Positions 60,832-64,000 of a stretch of DNA of 64,000 nt are shown piece after piece (position 1 is the first letter of the stretch; each line of letters starts with the position of its first letter). Origin of the DNA: Clostridiales bacterium (GTDB lineage Bacteria > Bacillota > Clostridia > Oscillospirales > Oscillospiraceae); the NCBI GenBank assembly GCA_004551945.1, contig SFPN01000006.1, forward strand, positions 1 to 64,000, in the 5' to 3' direction. The translations under genes were made by a program, and so were the position numbers. A model generated the notes under the pieces. It worked only from the letters and a program-made list of their open reading frames with translations, did not search any database and had not been told where the DNA came from.

Positions 60832-60861
60832 ATTATAAAACCGGAGACCGGGCCCCGTCAA
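60832..60861 (-). promoter_or_regulatory. Promoter of the ATP-grasp operon
   Basis: TTGACG, an 18-base spacer and a perfect TATAAT. Transcription would start about four bases before the 21-bp hairpin. The 117 bases between this promoter and the cupin stop codon hold nothing recognisable. Confidence 0.75.
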
Positions 60862-60978
60862 GGGAAACCGGCGGGCAGAGGCCAGAATATCCCTAATGAC
60901 GAAGAATCTACCACAGAATCCCGTGGGTTTTGTGTGTTTCTTCCTGGTTGACCAATTGGGGGGAACCCGCTCCTCTTC

Positions 60979-61404
60979 TTATCCGTTGGCTTCCGTCTCC
61001 AGGGCGCAGTAGGCCGCTTCATCCACCGGCTCCAGCCACTGGCTTTCCGTGTGTTCCCCGGGGACCTCCACCGCCAGGTGGGTAAACCAGCTGTCCGCCG
61101 CCGCCCCGTGCCAGTGCTTGACCCCAGGGGGGATCACCACCACGTCCCCTGGTCGAAGGGCCCGGGCCGGCTCGCCCCAGGCCTGGTACCAGCCCCGGCC
61201 GTCGGTGCAGAGCAGAATCTGCCCGCCGCCGGTTTCCGCCTGGTGGATGTGCCAGTTGTTCCGGCAGCCCGGCTCAAAGGTCACGTTGCCGATGGGAACG
61301 CCCCCCGTGGTGAGCATGCTCAGATAGCTCTGGCCCACAAAGTACCGGGCATAGGCGTCGTTGGGGCCGCCCATGGGAAACAGGGGAGAATGGTTCTCTT
61401 TCAT
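60979..61404 (-). CDS. Cupin domain protein
   Basis: 141-residue small beta barrel. Metal-binding residues are visible in the two cupin motifs: GCRNNWHIHQAETGGGQILLCTDGRGWYQ and the second-motif region GDVVVIPPGVKHWHGAAADSWFTHLAVE. It may act on a quinone, carbohydrate or lactone; the family is too broad to say. It overlaps the stop of the CMD gene by four bases, so it ends the AKR-flavodoxin-CMD-cupin operon. Confidence 0.9.
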   Translation of the reverse strand: MKENHSPLFPMGGPNDAYARYFVGQSYLSMLTTGGVPIGNVTFEPGCRNNWHIHQAETGGGQILLCTDGRGWYQAWGEPARALRPGDVVVIPPGVKHWHGAAADSWFTHLAVEVPGEHTESQWLEPVDEAAYCALETEANG

Positions 61405-62138
61405 GATTTGCGCTCCTTTCCTTGCTCTGCTGCCTGACGGATGCAGGTCAGCGCGTTGAGACTGCGGGGATAGCCAATGTAGGGCAGGCACTGGGAAACG
61501 ACCTGGATGAGAAAGGCCCGGTCATTTCCAATCCCCATGTTGGCGGCGGCATGGCCGGTGAGCTGAGGCTCGCAGCCGCCCTGGGCCGCCAGGAAGCAGA
61601 AGGTGATCATCTCCCGCTGCCGGGCGTCCAGCCCGCCGCGGGTGTAATAGTCCCCGAAGCAGTTGGCTGCCAGCCAGCGGTTGATGTGGCGGCTCTCCTC
61701 CGGGCCGGACTGCCAGAAGTTCCGCATCCCCTCGCCGAAAATCTCCACCTGAGCCTGGGTGCCCGCCTCCCGCCGGGTTTCCGGGGTGGTGGTCCCCTGT
61801 CCTTCCAGGGGCAGGGCGATCCCTCGGGTCCGGAAGACCTCGTTGGTCAGGTTCAGGAAGGGAAGGGTCCGGCCCAGCCCCAGGTAGGCCGTGGCCTGAT
61901 AGACGACCTCTTTCACCTCCACGGGCGTCACGCCGCTGTCCAGCGCCCCGGGGAGCATGGACCGGAAGGCCTCCGTCCCCTGGCAGCCCATGAGGGCAGC
62001 CAGAACGGCCATGGACCGGGTGCGGCCGTCCAAATCTCCCTGCTGAACAACCTCATCAAAGGCAAACCGGGAAAACAGATCCCAAAACTCCGGGTCGGTC
62101 TCCGGCAGGCCGGTTTCCGCAAAGGCTGTTACATCCAT
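61401..62138 (-). CDS. Carboxymuconolactone decarboxylase family protein (two domains)
   Basis: 245 residues with two CMD/AhpD-like domains. The first spans about 15-105 (RSMAVLAALMGCQGTEAFRSML...VTPVEVKEVVYQATAYLG). The second spans about 145-235 (LDARQREMITFCFLAAQGGCEPQLTGHAAANMGIGNDRAFLIQVVSQCLPYIG). A Cys and His occur in the second domain where AhpD-type proteins hold catalytic residues, which suggests a redox or peroxide role. Start at 62138 with AAGGAGG upstream; it overlaps the flavodoxin stop by ten bases. Confidence 0.9.
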   Translation of the reverse strand: MDVTAFAETGLPETDPEFWDLFSRFAFDEVVQQGDLDGRTRSMAVLAALMGCQGTEAFRSMLPGALDSGVTPVEVKEVVYQATAYLGLGRTLPFLNLTNEVFRTRGIALPLEGQGTTTPETRREAGTQAQVEIFGEGMRNFWQSGPEESRHINRWLAANCFGDYYTRGGLDARQREMITFCFLAAQGGCEPQLTGHAAANMGIGNDRAFLIQVVSQCLPYIGYPRSLNALTCIRQAAEQGKERKS

Positions 62139-62629
62139 TGCTTCAGCGCCTCCTTCGACTGGGCGGCAAAGCTGCCGTGGATGGGCAGGCCTTCCTCCAC
62201 CCGGGCTCCGGGACACAGCCGCCGGATATCTTCTGCACTCCTGCCCATCCCGCTGCCCTCGTGGGTGCAGAAGGGCTTGATGGTCTTGCCGGTAAAGTCC
62301 AGCCCCTCCAGGAAGGTGAACACCGGCATGGGCAGGGTGCCCCAGTAGTTGGGGTAGCCCAGATAGATGGTGTCGTAGCCCTCCAGGCTCTCCGGATGCG
62401 CCTTCAGTGCCGGGCGGGCGTCCCTCTTCTGGTCCTCCTGGGCCTGGGCGATGCACTCGTTATAGTCCCTGGAATAGGGCTGGACAGGCTCAATCCGGAA
62501 CAGGTCGGCCCCGGTGAGTGCCCGGAGCAGGTTCGCGGCGATCTCAGTGTTTCCCACCTTGACGCTCCGGATGGCCCCGTTAAAATAGTTCTCATCCGCC
62601 CGGGAAAAATAGGCAATCAATGCTCTCAT
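62129..62629 (-). CDS. Flavodoxin-like protein
   Basis: 166 residues of the flavodoxin fold. The N-terminal strand and phosphate-loop region is ALIAYFSRADENYF, later GYDTIYLGYPNYWGTLPMPVFTFLE lies near the isoalloxazine ring, and PFCTHEGSGMG is a further conserved segment. It carries FMN and shuttles electrons or reduces quinones. The ATG at 62629 has GGAGGG upstream. It lies between the aldo/keto reductase and CMD genes. Confidence 0.92.
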   Translation of the reverse strand: MRALIAYFSRADENYFNGAIRSVKVGNTEIAANLLRALTGADLFRIEPVQPYSRDYNECIAQAQEDQKRDARPALKAHPESLEGYDTIYLGYPNYWGTLPMPVFTFLEGLDFTGKTIKPFCTHEGSGMGRSAEDIRRLCPGARVEEGLPIHGSFAAQSKEALKQWM

Positions 62630-62647
62630 ACACAATCCCTCCTGCAT

Positions 62648-63490
62648 TTACCGCACAATGCTCATGAACCACTCCACCGTCTCCGGGTCCTGGTGGGAGA
62701 AGAACAGGCTCTTGCCCGTGTCCAGGGCCTCCAGCCGGGCCATCTCCTCCGGGGTCAGGGTGAAGTCAAAGACGTTGAAATTCTCCTGCATCCGTTCCTT
62801 TTTTACGGTCTTGGGGATGACCACCACCCCCTGCTGAATCAAAAACCGCAGGGCAGTCTGGGCAGGGGTCTTGCCATGGGCACCACCGATCTCCTTAAGC
62901 ACCGGGTTCCGGAAGAAATCCAGTTTCCCCTCGGCAAAGGGCCCCCAGGACTCCAGCTGGGCGCCGTACTTCCGCAAAACGGCGGCGGCCTGCTTCTGCT
63001 GCTGGAACAGGTGGGTCTCCACCTGGTTGACGGCCGGGGGAATCTGGCAGAAGCTCGCCAGGTCGATAAACCGGTCCGGGTAGAAGTTGGACACCCCGAT
63101 GGCCCGGGCCTTTCCGGCGCGGCAGGCCTCCTCCATGGCCCGGTAGGTGCCATAGTAGTCGTTGAAGGGCTGGTGGATCAGCAGCAGGTCCACATAATTG
63201 GTTTGCAGCTTATTCAGGGAGTCCTCGATGGAAGCCTTGGCCTTCTCATATCCTCCGTTGGTGATCCAGACCTTGGTGGTGAGAAACAGCTCCTCCCGGG
63301 GCAGACCGCACCGGGCTGCCGCCCGGCCCACCCCCTCCTCGTTGCCGTAGGCCTGGGCGGTGTCGATGCTGCGGTAGCCGGTCTCGATGGCCTCCAGCAC
63401 GCAGCGCTCCGTCTCGGCAGGGTCCACCTGATAGACCCCGTAGCCCAGCATGGGCATTTTTACGCCATTGTTCAGTGTGACATATTCCAT
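62648..63490 (-). CDS. Aldo/keto reductase
   Basis: 280-residue NADPH enzyme reducing aldehydes and ketones. Catalytic Asp and Tyr are in SIDTAQAYGNEEG, Lys in LTTKVW and His in LLIHQPF; the cofactor phosphate region is VVIPKTVKKERMQEN. It is the first gene of the four-gene redox operon, divergent from a LysR gene. I start at the ATG at 63490 behind GGGAGG; the longer frame runs through the LysR coding sequence. Confidence 0.95.
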   Translation of the reverse strand: MEYVTLNNGVKMPMLGYGVYQVDPAETERCVLEAIETGYRSIDTAQAYGNEEGVGRAAARCGLPREELFLTTKVWITNGGYEKAKASIEDSLNKLQTNYVDLLLIHQPFNDYYGTYRAMEEACRAGKARAIGVSNFYPDRFIDLASFCQIPPAVNQVETHLFQQQKQAAAVLRKYGAQLESWGPFAEGKLDFFRNPVLKEIGGAHGKTPAQTALRFLIQQGVVVIPKTVKKERMQENFNVFDFTLTPEEMARLEALDTGKSLFFSHQDPETVEWFMSIVR

Positions 63491-63554
63491 GGTGTAACCT
63501 CCCTGTGTCAGCGGGTTTGTTTCCTCTTCTGCCTGTATTGTACCCCTTCCCCGC

Positions 63555-63583
63555 TTGACCCGGAAGAACAGATATGGTAACAT
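63555..63583 (+). promoter_or_regulatory. Promoter of the LysR gene
   Basis: TTGACC, a 17-base spacer and TAACAT. On the other strand a lone TACAAT (63537-63542) without a good -35 would fit an activator-dependent promoter for the reductase operon. Confidence 0.6.
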
Positions 63584-63631
63584 CGTATGAACCAAAAGGC
63601 AAAACCCAATTGCTGCGCAGGAGGTGCCCTC

Positions 63632-64000
63632 ATGCTCAACCCCAACCTGACCACCTTTCTCGCCGTGGCCGACTGCGGCAGCTTCAACAGGGCCTCGGAA
63701 CGGCTGTACATCTCCCCGCCCTCGGTGATGAAACAGATCAACGCCCTGGAAAAACACCTGGAGCTGACCCTGTTTACCCGCACCAGCCAGGGCATCCAGC
63801 TGACGGCCGCGGGCCAGGTCCTCTACCGCCGCACCAAGGAGCTGGCTGGGTTTGCCGCCGGGGCGTTGGAAGAGGCCCGGCGGGCGTCGGTGCAGGCAGA
63901 GAACACCCTCTGCATCGGCAGCTCCATTCTGAACCCCTGCAAGCCCTTTATGGACCTGTGGTACCAGGTGAGCCAGGCCTTCCCCGGCTACAAGCTGCAC
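63632..64000 (+). CDS. LysR family transcriptional regulator (5' part, cut by window end)
   Basis: The first 123 codons. The winged helix-turn-helix is LTTFLAVADCGSFNRASERLYISPPSVMKQINALEKHLELTLFTRTSQGIQLTAAGQ, a canonical LysR domain; the effector domain begins with NTLCIGSS and runs off the end. AGGAGG lies nine bases before the ATG. The divergent arrangement with the aldo/keto reductase operon suggests it activates that operon in response to a quinone, aldehyde or similar signal. Confidence 0.93.
   Translation, partial: MLNPNLTTFLAVADCGSFNRASERLYISPPSVMKQINALEKHLELTLFTRTSQGIQLTAAGQVLYRRTKELAGFAAGALEEARRASVQAENTLCIGSSILNPCKPFMDLWYQVSQAFPGYKLH

Overview
The window looks like chromosomal DNA of a spore-forming, GC-rich member of the Clostridia, most like the gut Oscillospiraceae (Flavonifractor / Pseudoflavonifractor type). 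This is inferred from gene content and base composition, not from a database match. The evidence is a split sigK, spoVAD-spoVAE, a SleL-like spore-cortex hydrolase, PyrK/PyrD-B pyrimidine synthesis, a long SRP RNA next to dnaX, and amino-acid fermentation genes (iorAB, dsdA, TAXI-TRAP uptake).

Layout. 1-7.9 kb: tRNA-fMet and tRNA-Leu (with a duplicated 5' end), an M42 aminopeptidase, an exported barnase with its barstar, D-serine dehydratase, prfB and a sodium/solute symporter. 8-12.4 kb: acyl-CoA ligase, TrpR-like regulator and iorAB, which together would oxidise 2-oxo acids from aromatic amino acids. 12.5-18.2 kb: two peptidases with murC, then a phosphopantetheinyl transferase and a DNA glycosylase. 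18.3-20.1 kb: a solitary large serine recombinase between two overlapping mini-genes. 20.2-26.6 kb: two ABC systems, one with a very long coiled-coil FtsX permease.

26.8-31.8 kb is the most notable part. The mother-cell sigma factor gene sigK is cut in two by a 4,338-bp sigK-intervening (skin-type) element. Both halves read in one frame across a shared AAATG core. The element carries a large serine recombinase, an RluA-type pseudouridine synthase, a small ORF and an MFS transporter. Its joined ends make a near-perfect 20+2+20 bp palindromic attP, and excision would fuse the recombinase in frame to the transporter.

31.9-39.5 kb: thioredoxin, an NhaC antiporter and the complete UMP operon pyrC-K-D-F-E-B-I. 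39.6-43.2 kb: a TAXI-TRAP uptake operon. 43.3-49.6 kb: the spore hydrolase, a second acyl-CoA ligase, a SecB-like chaperone, spoVAD-AE and a family-4 uracil-DNA glycosylase. 49.6-53.3 kb: a 2-hydroxyacid dehydrogenase, ybaB, dnaX, SRP RNA and tRNA-Ala. 53.3-56 kb: a lower-GC TetR/DegV/esterase island. 56.1-60.8 kb: a four-gene operon of ATP-grasp/alpha-E fusion, transglutaminase and two aspartoacylase-like deacylases, preceded by a promoter-proximal terminator-like hairpin. 61-64 kb: a cupin, a carboxymuconolactone decarboxylase homologue, a flavodoxin and an aldo/keto reductase, divergent from a LysR gene cut by the window end.

A non-coding family of terminal-inverted-repeat elements made of stacked hairpins occurs three times (4160-4251, 16675-16942, 47179-47447). 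Each copy lies just upstream of a gene, and its ends carry outward promoter-like sequences.
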